Below, one piece after another: positions 1 through 6,819 of a DNA stretch of 22,195 nt. Each line of letters starts with the position of its first letter. Within the stretch, counting starts at the first letter, position 1. The position numbers were made by a program, and so were the translations under genes. This DNA is from Oxalobacteraceae bacterium UBA6018 (GTDB lineage Bacteria > Pseudomonadota > Gammaproteobacteria > Burkholderiales > Burkholderiaceae_D), in assembly GCA_002428015.1 (NCBI GenBank), contig DIZW01000022.1, forward strand, positions 1 through 22,195, written 5' to 3'. The notes beneath the pieces were generated by a model that was given only the letters and a program-made list of their open reading frames with translations, did not search any database and was not told where the DNA came from.

Positions 1-540
1 GATGTCGGCGAAGTCGCGCGCCTTTGTCTCCAGGGTGCCGCGCAGCCGCGCCAGCGCCGGCAGCAGCGCGTGGAACACGGCCCCGGCCGCGGCCACGTGC
101 ATCGCGGTCGGGAAGATGTCGTTGGATGACTGGCCCATGTTGACATGGTCGTTCGGGTGCAGCAGGCGGCCCTCGCCGCGCACACCGCCGAGCAGCTCGG
201 AGCCGCGGTTGGCCAGCACCTCGTTCATGTTCATATTGGTCTGGGTGCCCGAGCCGGTCTGCCACACGGCCAGCGGAAACTCGTCCGGATGGCGGCCCTC
301 CAGCACTTCGTCGGCCGCCCGCATGATGGCCTGGGCCAGCTCGGCCGGCAGCAGGCCGAGCGAGCGGTTGACCGCGGCGGCGGCGCGCTTGACCTGGGCC
401 AGCGCGGCGATCAGCTCGGGCGCCATGCGCTCGCTGGAGATGGCGAAGTGTTCCAGCGAGCGCTGGGTCTGCGCACCCCACAAGCGCGCCGCCGGTACCG
501 CGATCGGGCCAAAGCTGTCCTTTTCGAGCCGAGTTTCCAT
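1..540 (-). CDS. fumC: Class II fumarate hydratase, N-terminal part (cut by window edge)
   Basis: Class II (iron-independent) fumarase interconverts fumarate and L-malate in the TCA cycle as a cytoplasmic homotetramer. Reading leftward from the ATG at 540 gives 180 codons with no stop before base 1; the family is about 460 residues, so only the N-terminal 40% is present. Visible family signatures are the start METRLEKDSFGPIAVPA, the block GSGTQTNMNMNEVLANR and the substrate-site block HPNDHVNMGQSSNDIFPTA. The C-terminal GSSxMPxKxN signature lies outside the window. The start is supported by AGGA about 8 bases upstream and by its match to the usual FumC N-terminus. The gene diverges from the FimV-like gene across about 114 bases that should hold both promoters. 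Identification is firm; completeness cannot be judged. Confidence 0.95.
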   Translation of the reverse strand, partial: METRLEKDSFGPIAVPAARLWGAQTQRSLEHFAISSERMAPELIAALAQVKRAAAAVNRSLGLLPAELAQAIMRAADEVLEGRHPDEFPLAVWQTGSGTQTNMNMNEVLANRGSELLGGVRGEGRLLHPNDHVNMGQSSNDIFPTAMHVAAAGAVFHALLPALARLRGTLETKARDFADI

Positions 541-654
541 ACGGATTCCTGAAATGAGAGGGATGGGATTAAAGAGTTTACCTCAACGCGCGTTAATTAC
601 GTTAAGGCTACAAATTCGCATCGCCGTAGCCAGAGCTGATACACTTCCTTCGCC

Positions 655-1635
655 ATGTCCGAGCCCCGATCCGCCCGTCTTTCCCGCCTCAGCGGCGCCT
701 TCCTCCTGGCGGGATGGCTGGCCTGCGCCCATGCCGCCGAGCTCGGCGACGCGGCGGTGCACTCCTACCTCGGCCAGCCCCTGGTGGCCGACATCGAAAT
801 CACCGCCATGGCGGACCCGGCCCTGCCGGTGCGCGTGCACCTGGCCAGCGCCGACGTCTACCGGGGCGCCAACATCGCCATGCCGGCCGTGCTGTCGAGC
901 CTGAACATGTCGACCATGCGCCGCGACGGCCGCCAGTTCCTGCACCTGACCTCGCTCAAGCCCATCGAGGCCGACCACCTGAACCTGTTCCTGGACTTGA
1001 CCGACGGCGCGCGCAGGAACGTGCGTGCCGTGACCCTGTGGCTGGCGCCCGATCCACAGCCGGCGCCGCCGCCTGCGCCAGTTCCAGTCCCGGTGCCTGC
1101 GCCGCCGCCGTTGCCAACACCGCTGCCCGTGGCCGCGCCTGAACCGGCGCCTGCGCCGGCCGTCGCGGCGCTGCCGCGCATGCATCCGGCCGCCGCCGTT
1201 TGTCCGCAAATTAATGCCGAACAATTGCGCACCTGCGCCGCGCTGGACTACAAGAACGGCTTGCTGTCGGCCCGTATCGTGGAGCTGGAGGAAAAGGTCA
1301 AGGCACTGCAGGCGGCCATCGAGGGCAGGGCTGATGCCGCTACGGTGCCGGCGCCCGTGGCCGTGATCCGGGCGCCGGCCAAGGCGCGCCTGCCGGTGCT
1401 GCCGCCCAAGCCGGAGCGGAAGAAGTCGCACTTCCCGTGGCCCTGGGCGATCGGTGGCGCGGTCTTGCTGGCGGCAATCGGGGGCGGGGTGGCGCTGGCG
1501 CTGCGCCGCAAGAAAGCCGGTCCTGGCGCTCCCAAGGCGCGGCCCGCGTGGCTGGTTAAGTTGATCAACCGCCTGCAGCGCAGGAAGACAGCGCCGGCCG
1601 AGGATGCTCCGGTAGAACCTGGTCTCGACGCTTAA
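655..1635 (+). CDS. Short FimV/HubP-like membrane protein
   Basis: 326 residues. A signal peptide (about 1-28, ending AHA-AE) is followed by a domain that looks like the FimV N-terminal domain (about 29-133), with the typical start LGDAAVHSYLGQPLVADIEI. Next come a Pro/Ala linker (134-170), a short coiled-coil-like stretch (about 200-225, SARIVELEEKVKALQ) and one membrane segment (about 262-283, WAIGGAVLLAAIGGGVALAL) with a positive cytoplasmic tail. FimV/HubP proteins are polar landmarks that organise type IV pili, flagella or chemotaxis clusters and bind peptidoglycan through LysM. This protein is about a third of the usual length, and I see neither a LysM domain nor the acidic C-terminal repeats, so calling it FimV itself would overreach. 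No clear Shine-Dalgarno precedes the ATG; the signal peptide supports this start. It stands alone, divergent from fumC. Confidence 0.75.
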   Translation: MSEPRSARLSRLSGAFLLAGWLACAHAAELGDAAVHSYLGQPLVADIEITAMADPALPVRVHLASADVYRGANIAMPAVLSSLNMSTMRRDGRQFLHLTSLKPIEADHLNLFLDLTDGARRNVRAVTLWLAPDPQPAPPPAPVPVPVPAPPPLPTPLPVAAPEPAPAPAVAALPRMHPAAAVCPQINAEQLRTCAALDYKNGLLSARIVELEEKVKALQAAIEGRADAATVPAPVAVIRAPAKARLPVLPPKPERKKSHFPWPWAIGGAVLLAAIGGGVALALRRKKAGPGAPKARPAWLVKLINRLQRRKTAPAEDAPVEPGLDA

Positions 1636-1700
1636 GTCGGGTCGCCAGGGTTGTTGATTTGCTTATATTGTAAAAAAACCCCGAGAAACAAGCGAACTCG

Positions 1701-1730
1701 TCTACACAACTTCAAAAACTGCGTTATACT
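1701..1730 (+). promoter_or_regulatory. Putative sigma-70 promoter for the structured RNA
   Basis: A good -10 element, TATACT at 1725-1730, is preceded at 18 bp by TCTACA (1701-1706), four of six matches to TTGACA. The expected transcription start, about 1736-1738, coincides with the 5' foot of the first strong hairpin. The surroundings are AT-richer than the flanking genes. This rests on pattern only. Confidence 0.45.
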
Positions 1731-1735
1731 GAATT

Positions 1736-1995
1736 CGTCGTCCTGAGGGATGACGCAAGACGGAACAAGGATCTGCCGCAGCCACCACCGATAGTGTGGC
1801 GCGACAAGCAGATGATCGTTGAAGAAACGCCTGTTCTGGAAGCGGTCCGCTAGCCGACAGTGAGCCAGCGGACGCCGGAGGCAACCGGCAAGAGGCGACG
1901 CCAGGAGATACCTGGTGTTCGCTCTCCACCATTGCTTCTCTCGCCGCGGCACCGGGCGCAGGGAATAAAAAAAGCGCCCTCGGGCGCTTTTTTTT
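1736..1995 (+). ncRNA. Candidate structured small RNA of about 260 nt
   Basis: No convincing protein is encoded here, but the plus strand can fold into a series of strong helices. Hairpin 1: 1736-1743 (CGUCGUCC) pairs with 1748-1755 around a UGAG loop, 8 bp. Helix 2: GAUCUGC (about 1770-1776) pairs with GCAGAU (1808-1813), enclosing CCAC/GUGG around CGAUA. Helix 3: GUCCGCU (1845-1851) with AGCGGAC (1867-1873). Hairpin 4: GCCGG (1874-1878) with CCGGC (1885-1889). Hairpin 5: about 12 bp from 1894 to 1923 with one bulge, closing on an AGAUA loop. A textbook terminator ends the unit (1967-1995) and a promoter-like element precedes it. I do not recognise it as 6S, tmRNA, RNase P RNA, SRP RNA or a known riboswitch. 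It could instead be a long 3' region of the FimV-like transcript. Confidence 0.5.
1967..1995. terminator. Bidirectional rho-independent terminator
   Basis: GCGCCC (1974-1979) and GGGCGC (1982-1987) form a tight hairpin flanked by seven A on the left and eight T on the right. It can therefore stop plus-strand transcripts (the candidate RNA) and minus-strand transcripts (the FliT-like gene, whose stop lies about 30 bases to the right). Confidence 0.9.
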
Positions 1996-2026
1996 ATGGG
2001 ATGTTGCTTTTGCTCGTTGTGTATGC

Positions 2027-2305
2027 CTAGTGCGCGGCGCGCAACACGTCGGACAGTTCCCAAGGCTCGGTCACGGCGCGCACCGCGCGGTCGTTGGCCA
2101 TGATTTGCTTGAGCAGTTCGATCTTGCGTTGACGCGAGGCGCCGGCCAGGACGGGCACGCCGGTCGCGGTCGCCGCCGAGTGCAGGGCGCACTGGGTTTC
2201 CAGGCGCGCCACAGTTTCCAGGTCGCCGCATTGCGCCGCCGCCGCCATCTGCGCGGTCAGGCCAGCGATATTTTCGTACATCGAGAGGACGTCGTTGGAA
2301 GTCAT
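2027..2305 (-). CDS. FliT-like flagellar chaperone/regulator
   Basis: 92 residues, small and mainly helical. FliT proteins are cytoplasmic export chaperones for the filament cap protein FliD and can inhibit the flagellar master regulator. The family-like features are the N-terminal helix MTSNDVLSMYENIAGLTAQM, the central acidic stretch GDLETVARLE and the C-terminal segment LLKQIMANDRAVRAV followed by TEPWELSDVL, which resembles the conserved FliT end (I-L-x-x-D-x-x-I-R-x-x-x-x-P-W). The ATG at 2305 is preceded by a weak AGG; the frame stays open to 2458, but the extra residues look unlike FliT. Transcripts would end at the shared terminator 1967-1995. No other flagellar gene is nearby, although fliT usually sits with fliD and fliS, so this is an orphan copy. 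A generic small helical protein is the alternative. Confidence 0.6.
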   Translation of the reverse strand: MTSNDVLSMYENIAGLTAQMAAAAQCGDLETVARLETQCALHSAATATGVPVLAGASRQRKIELLKQIMANDRAVRAVTEPWELSDVLRAAH

Positions 2306-2390
2306 ATGCGTGCCTGGCCAAAAAAAATGGGAGCGGATCACCGCTTGTCCTCTTAGTATCGGTGCGATTCTCGGGAACTTTAGGCCGATA

Positions 2391-2416
2391 TTGAAAAAAT
2401 TCGTAAGAATTTTCAA
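2391..2416. repeat. AT-rich imperfect inverted repeat
   Basis: TTGAAAA (2391-2397) and TTTTCAA (2410-2416) are perfect arms, with partial symmetry (ATTC/GAAT) inside. The element lies in the AT-rich gap between the HDOD gene and the FliT-like gene, both leftward. It could be an operator for the FliT-like gene or a weak transcription end for the HDOD gene. On the minus strand, TTGAAA with a poor -10 (CAATAT) 17 bases downstream is a possible but weak promoter. Confidence 0.35.
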
Positions 2417-2460
2417 ATTATTTTGATGGTGCAAACGCCAGTATTGCAGTTGATGCAAGG

Positions 2461-3288
2461 CTAGCGGATCAGCTCTTCCAGTCCTGCGCTCAGCTCGGCC
2501 AGGGGCGGCATGCGTTCGAGCAGGGTTTCCGGCGCCAGCGCGAGCGTGCGCGCCACCTCGGCCGGCAGGGCCGCCGCCATCTCCTCAAGGCTCAGTTCAT
2601 TCTCCTCGGCCTGGGCCCGCCACACCGCCAGATGCACGATGGCCGGCAGCCGGCTCCAGCTGCCGTGCAAGGCCGGATCGGCGTAGGCGCGGATGGTGGC
2701 GGCGAAAATATCGGGAAACTTCCAGCGCAGCGCCAGCTCGGCGCCCACCGCGCCGGCGTCGTAGCCGAAGGCGGCGATTTCCGCCGCGGCCCGGCCCGGC
2801 TCGTAGATGCCGGCCACCTTGTCCAGGTCCTGGGCCTCCTCCGGCAAGCCGGTGTGGATCACCAGCTCGCCCAGTCCATGCATCATGCCGATCGTGAAGG
2901 CCAGCTCGGGATTGTCGCCGGCCTCGCGCGCCAGCCACTTGGCCGCCACCGCCGTGTTCAGGCTGAAGCGCCAGAAGCGTTTCAGGTCCAGTCCCGGCAC
3001 CGTTTTGAAGCCGCTCACCAGACCGGCGCTGATGACGAGCGTGCGCACGCTCACGAAGCCGAGCATGCGCACCGCGTCGGCGACCGTGCCGATGTTGCGC
3101 GAGACATGGTAGTAGGCCGAATTGGCCAGCCGCAGCAGCTTGGCCGACAGCACCGGGTCGGTCGAGAGCTTGCGTGCGATCTCGTCGACCGTGACGTTCG
3201 GGTAGAGGAAGCTGCTGATCAGCTCATCGACCACCTTGGGCGCGGTGGGCAGGGCGTTGGGCTGCTGCAGCAGTGCTTCGATGGTCAT
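2461..3288 (-). CDS. HDOD-domain signalling protein
   Basis: 275 residues, apparently cytoplasmic with no membrane segment. The HDOD domain spans about 10-210: an opening LPTAPKVVDEL, the signature DPVLSAKLLRLANSAYY (44-60), then GTVADAVRMLGFVSVRTLVIS (67-87) in the usual HDOD pattern. The position corresponding to the HD metal pair of true HD phosphohydrolases reads MHGLGELV (136-143), so the aspartate is missing and phosphodiesterase activity is not expected, which is normal for HDOD proteins. They act as output or scaffold modules in two-component and c-di-GMP-related signalling; the specific role cannot be told. No receiver, GGDEF or kinase domain is attached. The start at 3288 is chosen over an upstream extension to 3456 because a near-perfect AAGGAGG lies about 5 bases before it. 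It diverges from the peptidase gene. Confidence 0.88.
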   Translation of the reverse strand: MTIEALLQQPNALPTAPKVVDELISSFLYPNVTVDEIARKLSTDPVLSAKLLRLANSAYYHVSRNIGTVADAVRMLGFVSVRTLVISAGLVSGFKTVPGLDLKRFWRFSLNTAVAAKWLAREAGDNPELAFTIGMMHGLGELVIHTGLPEEAQDLDKVAGIYEPGRAAAEIAAFGYDAGAVGAELALRWKFPDIFAATIRAYADPALHGSWSRLPAIVHLAVWRAQAEENELSLEEMAAALPAEVARTLALAPETLLERMPPLAELSAGLEELIR

Positions 3289-3482
3289 GGTGCCTCCTTG
3301 ATTGACGCGCTCCGGCACGGCGACTATATGCCGATTCGGCCCCGCGCGCCATAGGCTGGCCGTTTTGCTACCATAGCCGGGATCCAACCAGGATCGCGCT
3401 GCCACGCCGCCGCGCCGCGGGCGACCAGCCCGAGGCGCCGCGCATGCCGCAACCACTCACCACCAAGGAGCTTGAGATACCT

Positions 3483-5534
3483 ATGAAACGACGCTCGACC
3501 TTTTCCACGCTGGCCCTGGCCGTCACCCTGTCCGGCGCCACCCTGGCCATGACGGCGCCCGCGCGCGCCGACCAGGCCGCGCCGCCGCCGGCCAAGGCCT
3601 CCACACCGGCGCCCGCGCCCGGGGACGATTTCTTCACCTATGCCAACGGCGACTGGCTGGCGCGCACCGAGATCCCGGCCGACCGCAGCAGCTGGGGCGC
3701 GTTCGCCGAGATGGCCGAGACCACCAACGCGCGCATCGTCAAGCTGATCGAGGCGGTGGCGGCCGACCCGCACGCGCACGCCGACGCGCGCCAGGCGGCC
3801 GACTACTACCGCGCCTACATGGATGAAGCGGCCATCGAGGCCCGCGGCGCGGCGCCGCTGCGGCCACTGCTGGCCAAAATCGCCGCCATCGGCGACAAGG
3901 CCGCACTCACGCGCGCGCTCGGCGCCACGCTGCGCGCCGACGTCGACCCGCTCAACGACACCAACTTCTATACCGAAAACCTGTTCGGCCTGTGGGTGTC
4001 GAAGGGCCTGCACGACCCGTCGCACAATGTGCCTTACCTGCTGCAGGGTGGCCTGGGCATGCCCGACCGCGCCTACTACCTGACCGACAGCGTCAAGATG
4101 CAGGAACTGCGCGACAAGTACCGCGCCCACATCGCCGCGCTGTTCAAGCTGGCCGGGGTCGACGATGCCGAGGCGCGCGCGGCGCGCGTGTTCGCGCTTG
4201 AATCGAAGATCGCGCAATCGCACGCCAGCCGCGCCGACTCGGCCGATATCCAGAAGGCCGACAACAGCTGGAGCCTGCAGGAGTTCACGCGCAACGCGCC
4301 CGGCATGGACTGGAAGGCCTTCTTCGCCAGCGCGGACCTGGGTGGCGTGCAGCGTTTCATGGTCTGGCATCCGGGCGCGGTCAAGGGCGCCGCCGCGCTG
4401 GTCGACAGCGCCGACCTGGCTAGCTGGAAGGATTGGCTCGCCTACCACCAGATCAGCCACTTCGCGCCGCTGCTGGCTAAGGCCTTCGCCGACGAATCGT
4501 TCGCCTTCCATGGCACCGCGTTGAACGGCACGCCGCAGCAGTCGCCGCGCTGGAAGCGGGCGCTGGCCGCCACCAACGGCGCGCTGGCCGAAGCGGTAGG
4601 GCGGCTCTACGTGGAGCGCTACTTCCCGGCCGCGCACAAGGCGCGCGTGCAGCAGATGGTGACCAACATCGTGCACGCCTTCGCCCAGCGCATCGACCAC
4701 CTGGACTGGATGGCGCCGGCCACGCGCGCCCAGGCGCGCGCGAAGCTGAGCACCCTGTACGTCGGGGTGGGCTATCCCGACCACTGGAAGTCCTACGCCG
4801 GCCTGCAGGTGTCGCCCTCGGACGCCTTCGGCAACGCGCAGCGCGCCGAAGCCTTCGCCTACGCCCGCGCCATCGCCAAGCTCAGGCAAAAGCCCGACAA
4901 CACCGAATGGGCGATGCCGCCGCAGCTGGTCAACGCCGTCAACCTGCCGCTGCAAAACGCGATCAACTTCCCGGCCGCGATCCTGCAGCCGCCGTTCTTC
5001 GACCCGGCCGCCGCCGACGCCGCCAATTACGGCGCGATCGGCTCGATCATCGGCCACGAAATCAGTCACAGCTTCGACGACCAGGGCGCCCAGTTCGACG
5101 CGCACGGCCGCCTGCGCGACTGGTGGACGGCGGCCGACCTGGCGCATTTCAAGGCTGCCTCGAGCAAGCTCGTGGCGCAGTATTCGGCCTACCAGCCTTT
5201 CCCCGACCTGGCCGTGAATGGGCAGCAGACCTTGAGCGAAAACCTGGCCGACCTGGCCGGCCTGGAAGCATCCTACGACGCCTTCCACGCCAGCTTCGGC
5301 GCCAAGGCCGCGCCGCCAGATGCCGACCGCCAGTTCTTCACCGGGTACGCGCATTCCTGGCAGACCAAGGTGCGCGAGCCGGCCATGCGCCAGCGCATCC
5401 TCACCGGCGGCCACGCGCCGGCCCAGTACCGCACCGCCATCGTGCGCAACCTGGACCCGTGGTACCGCGCCTTCGACGTGCGGCCCGGCCAGGCCTTGTA
5501 CCTGGCGCCGGCGGCGCGCGTGCGGGTTTGGTAA
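3483..5534 (+). CDS. pepO: Exported M13 (neprilysin/PepO) family zinc metallopeptidase
   Basis: 683 residues, the usual length for bacterial M13 endopeptidases, which cleave oligopeptides with one catalytic zinc. A signal peptide (MKRRSTFSTL...APARA, about 1-29) indicates export to the periplasm or cell surface. The mature protein begins with a Pro/Ala linker and then DDFFTYANGDWL, the typical M13 N-terminal block. The zinc site is complete: HEISH at 525-529 (two His ligands and catalytic Glu526) and ENLAD at 586-590 (third ligand Glu586). The C-terminus FDVRPGQALYLAPAARVRVW matches the family pattern of ending in a basic/aromatic strand. The start at 3483 is preferred over the upstream in-frame ATG at 3444 because it gives a clean signal peptide; GAGA lies close upstream and AAGGAG about 12 bases upstream. 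The methyltransferase gene follows after 9 bases, suggesting cotranscription. Confidence 0.95.
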   Translation: MKRRSTFSTLALAVTLSGATLAMTAPARADQAAPPPAKASTPAPAPGDDFFTYANGDWLARTEIPADRSSWGAFAEMAETTNARIVKLIEAVAADPHAHADARQAADYYRAYMDEAAIEARGAAPLRPLLAKIAAIGDKAALTRALGATLRADVDPLNDTNFYTENLFGLWVSKGLHDPSHNVPYLLQGGLGMPDRAYYLTDSVKMQELRDKYRAHIAALFKLAGVDDAEARAARVFALESKIAQSHASRADSADIQKADNSWSLQEFTRNAPGMDWKAFFASADLGGVQRFMVWHPGAVKGAAALVDSADLASWKDWLAYHQISHFAPLLAKAFADESFAFHGTALNGTPQQSPRWKRALAATNGALAEAVGRLYVERYFPAAHKARVQQMVTNIVHAFAQRIDHLDWMAPATRAQARAKLSTLYVGVGYPDHWKSYAGLQVSPSDAFGNAQRAEAFAYARAIAKLRQKPDNTEWAMPPQLVNAVNLPLQNAINFPAAILQPPFFDPAAADAANYGAIGSIIGHEISHSFDDQGAQFDAHGRLRDWWTAADLAHFKAASSKLVAQYSAYQPFPDLAVNGQQTLSENLADLAGLEASYDAFHASFGAKAAPPDADRQFFTGYAHSWQTKVREPAMRQRILTGGHAPAQYRTAIVRNLDPWYRAFDVRPGQALYLAPAARVRVW

Positions 5535-5543
5535 GATGAGCGC

Positions 5544-6167
5544 ATGAACGACGATATCGACGCCATCACGCGGCGCACGCTGGACCACTACGAACGCAAC
5601 GCCGAGCAGTTCTTCGCCGGGACGATCGACCACGACGTGAGCCAGAACGTCGCCGCCCTGCTGGGGGCGATCGAAGGCGCGCCGCCGTACACGATCCTCG
5701 ACGTCGGCTGCGGCCCCGGGCGCGACCTGAAGGCCTTCAGCGCGCTCGGTCACCACGCCATCGGGGTCGACGGCGCCGCCCACTTCGTCGAGATGGCGCG
5801 CGCCTACAGCGGCTGCGAGGTGTGGCGCCAGGACCTGGTCCACCTCGACCTGCCGGGCGCGCGCTTCGACGGCGTGTTCGCCAACGCCGTACTGTTCCAT
5901 GTGCCCAGCGCGGTGCTGCCCAAGGTGCTGGCGGACCTGTACGCCTGCCTCAAACCTGGCGGAGTGCTGTTCAGTTCGAACCCGCGCGGGCACAACCAGG
6001 AGGGATGGAACGGCGAGCGCTACGGCAGCTATCACGACCTGGAACACTGGCAGCAATTCATGCAGGCGGCCGGCTTCGTGCACTTGAATCACTACTACCG
6101 GCCTGCGGGATTGCCGCGCGAGCAGCAGCCCTGGCTGGCCAGCGTCTGGCGCAAACCGGTCGGTTAA
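5544..6167 (+). CDS. Class I SAM-dependent methyltransferase
   Basis: 207 residues. A Rossmann-fold methyltransferase core is clear: motif I ILDVGCGPGRDL (51-62) binds S-adenosylmethionine, an acidic residue ends the second strand (GVDGA, about 74-78), and motif IV/post-motif is FDGVFANAVLFHVP (about 109-122) followed by LKPGGVLFSSNPRG. The arrangement matches the Methyltransf_11/25 type, which acts on small molecules or lipids in the cytoplasm; the substrate cannot be read from sequence. The C-terminus (FVHLNHYYRPAGLPREQQPWLASVWRK) is the usual closing strand pair. The ATG lies 9 bases after the peptidase stop with only a weak purine-rich site, so translational coupling is plausible. No functional link with the peptidase is evident. 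Confidence 0.9.
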   Translation: MNDDIDAITRRTLDHYERNAEQFFAGTIDHDVSQNVAALLGAIEGAPPYTILDVGCGPGRDLKAFSALGHHAIGVDGAAHFVEMARAYSGCEVWRQDLVHLDLPGARFDGVFANAVLFHVPSAVLPKVLADLYACLKPGGVLFSSNPRGHNQEGWNGERYGSYHDLEHWQQFMQAAGFVHLNHYYRPAGLPREQQPWLASVWRKPVG

Positions 6168-6294
6168 TTAGCGTACAGAAGCTTTTTTCGGTTTGTCATA
6201 AAGTGACTTATCGCAGGACACAATGCGATCCGACAGCGCGTTCCGGCAACATCGTTGCGCGCCGCTTTGTTACTCACCGAAAGAGGTATGCAAA

Positions 6295-6474
6295 ATGAAT
6301 GAAGACCAAATCAAAGGCAAGGCAAAAGACATCGGCGGTAAGATCCAGGAAGAAGTTGGCAAGGTAACCGGCAGCAGCGAGCAGCAAGCCAAGGGCCTGG
6401 GCAAACAGGTCGAAGGCAAAGTCCAGGAAAAGGTCGGCGACCTGAAGGACAACATCAACCGCGGTAACCGCTAA
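6295..6474 (+). CDS. CsbD-family stress protein, copy 1
   Basis: 59 residues, highly charged, no signal peptide or membrane segment. The CsbD pattern is plain: MNEDQIKGKAKDIGGKIQEE, then VGKVTGSSEQQAKGLGKQVEG, ending KVQEKVGDLKDN. CsbD-like proteins are small, abundant and usually induced by general stress (SigB in Bacillus; stationary phase, osmotic or phage-shock conditions elsewhere); their biochemical role is unknown. The start is set by AGAGG (6282-6286) 8 bases before the ATG; an in-frame extension to 6223 is unlikely. A strong terminator follows directly, so it is probably transcribed on its own. Confidence 0.9.
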   Translation: MNEDQIKGKAKDIGGKIQEEVGKVTGSSEQQAKGLGKQVEGKVQEKVGDLKDNINRGNR

Positions 6475-6489
6475 GTCTTCTGCGCTGTA

Positions 6490-6526
6490 ACAAACAACCC
6501 GGCCTGCGCGCCGGGTTTTTTGTTAT
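6490..6526 (+). terminator. Rho-independent terminator after csbD copy 1
   Basis: CCCGGC (6498-6503) pairs with GCCGGG (6510-6515) around a CTGCGC loop, followed by six T. Flanking AACAAA and TTGTT add further pairing. It starts 15 bases after the csbD stop and separates the two csbD copies transcriptionally. Confidence 0.92.
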
Positions 6527-6630
6527 CTCGACCGTGAATGTGCGGCCCCGTACAGAGTGCTGTCGAGTTGCCGCGTATTCTGGTTGCACGACATCGCCAT
6601 CTCGGCCATGTGCATTCAAGGAGATTCATC

Positions 6631-6813
6631 ATGAACAAAGACCAGATCAACGGCAAGCTGCAGGACATCGGCGGCAAGGTACAAGAAGAGGCGGGCAAGC
6701 TGGTGGGTAATACCGATCAGCAGGTCAAGGGCCTGCAGAATCAGGTGAAAGGCAAGACCCAGGAAAAGCTGGGCGATGTCGAGGAAAACCTGAAGGATGC
6801 GCTGGACCGCTAA
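6631..6813 (+). CDS. CsbD-family stress protein, copy 2
   Basis: 60 residues, clearly paralogous to the preceding copy: both begin MN(E/K)DQI(K/N)GK and share DIGGK(I/V)QEE and a Q(V)xGK(V/T)QEK(V/L)GD block. A strong AAGGAGA (6618-6624) precedes the ATG. Because a terminator lies between the copies, this gene should have its own promoter in 6527-6630, although I see no clear -35/-10 pair. Its stop is only 6 bases from the stop of the convergent MATE gene, with no terminator hairpin between them, so the two transcripts probably overlap at their 3' ends. Function as for copy 1: general stress, mechanism unknown. Confidence 0.9.
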   Translation: MNKDQINGKLQDIGGKVQEEAGKLVGNTDQQVKGLQNQVKGKTQEKLGDVEENLKDALDR

Positions 6814-6819
6814 CGCGGC

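Noticed and set aside
1736..1995. 6S RNA, RNase P RNA, tmRNA or SRP RNA
   Set aside because: I could not find the conserved sequence marks of these families; a covariance-model search would settle it.
1632..2321. Minus-strand frame crossing the candidate RNA and the FliT-like gene
   Set aside because: It is out of frame with the FliT-like protein, runs through the terminator hairpin, and has unstructured low-quality composition.
3324..6092. A 922-codon open frame on the minus strand opposite the M13 peptidase and methyltransferase
   Set aside because: It is antisense to two clearly identified genes, its translation is low-complexity Arg/Gly/Val/Ala-rich with no family pattern, and such frames are common in GC-rich codon-biased genes.
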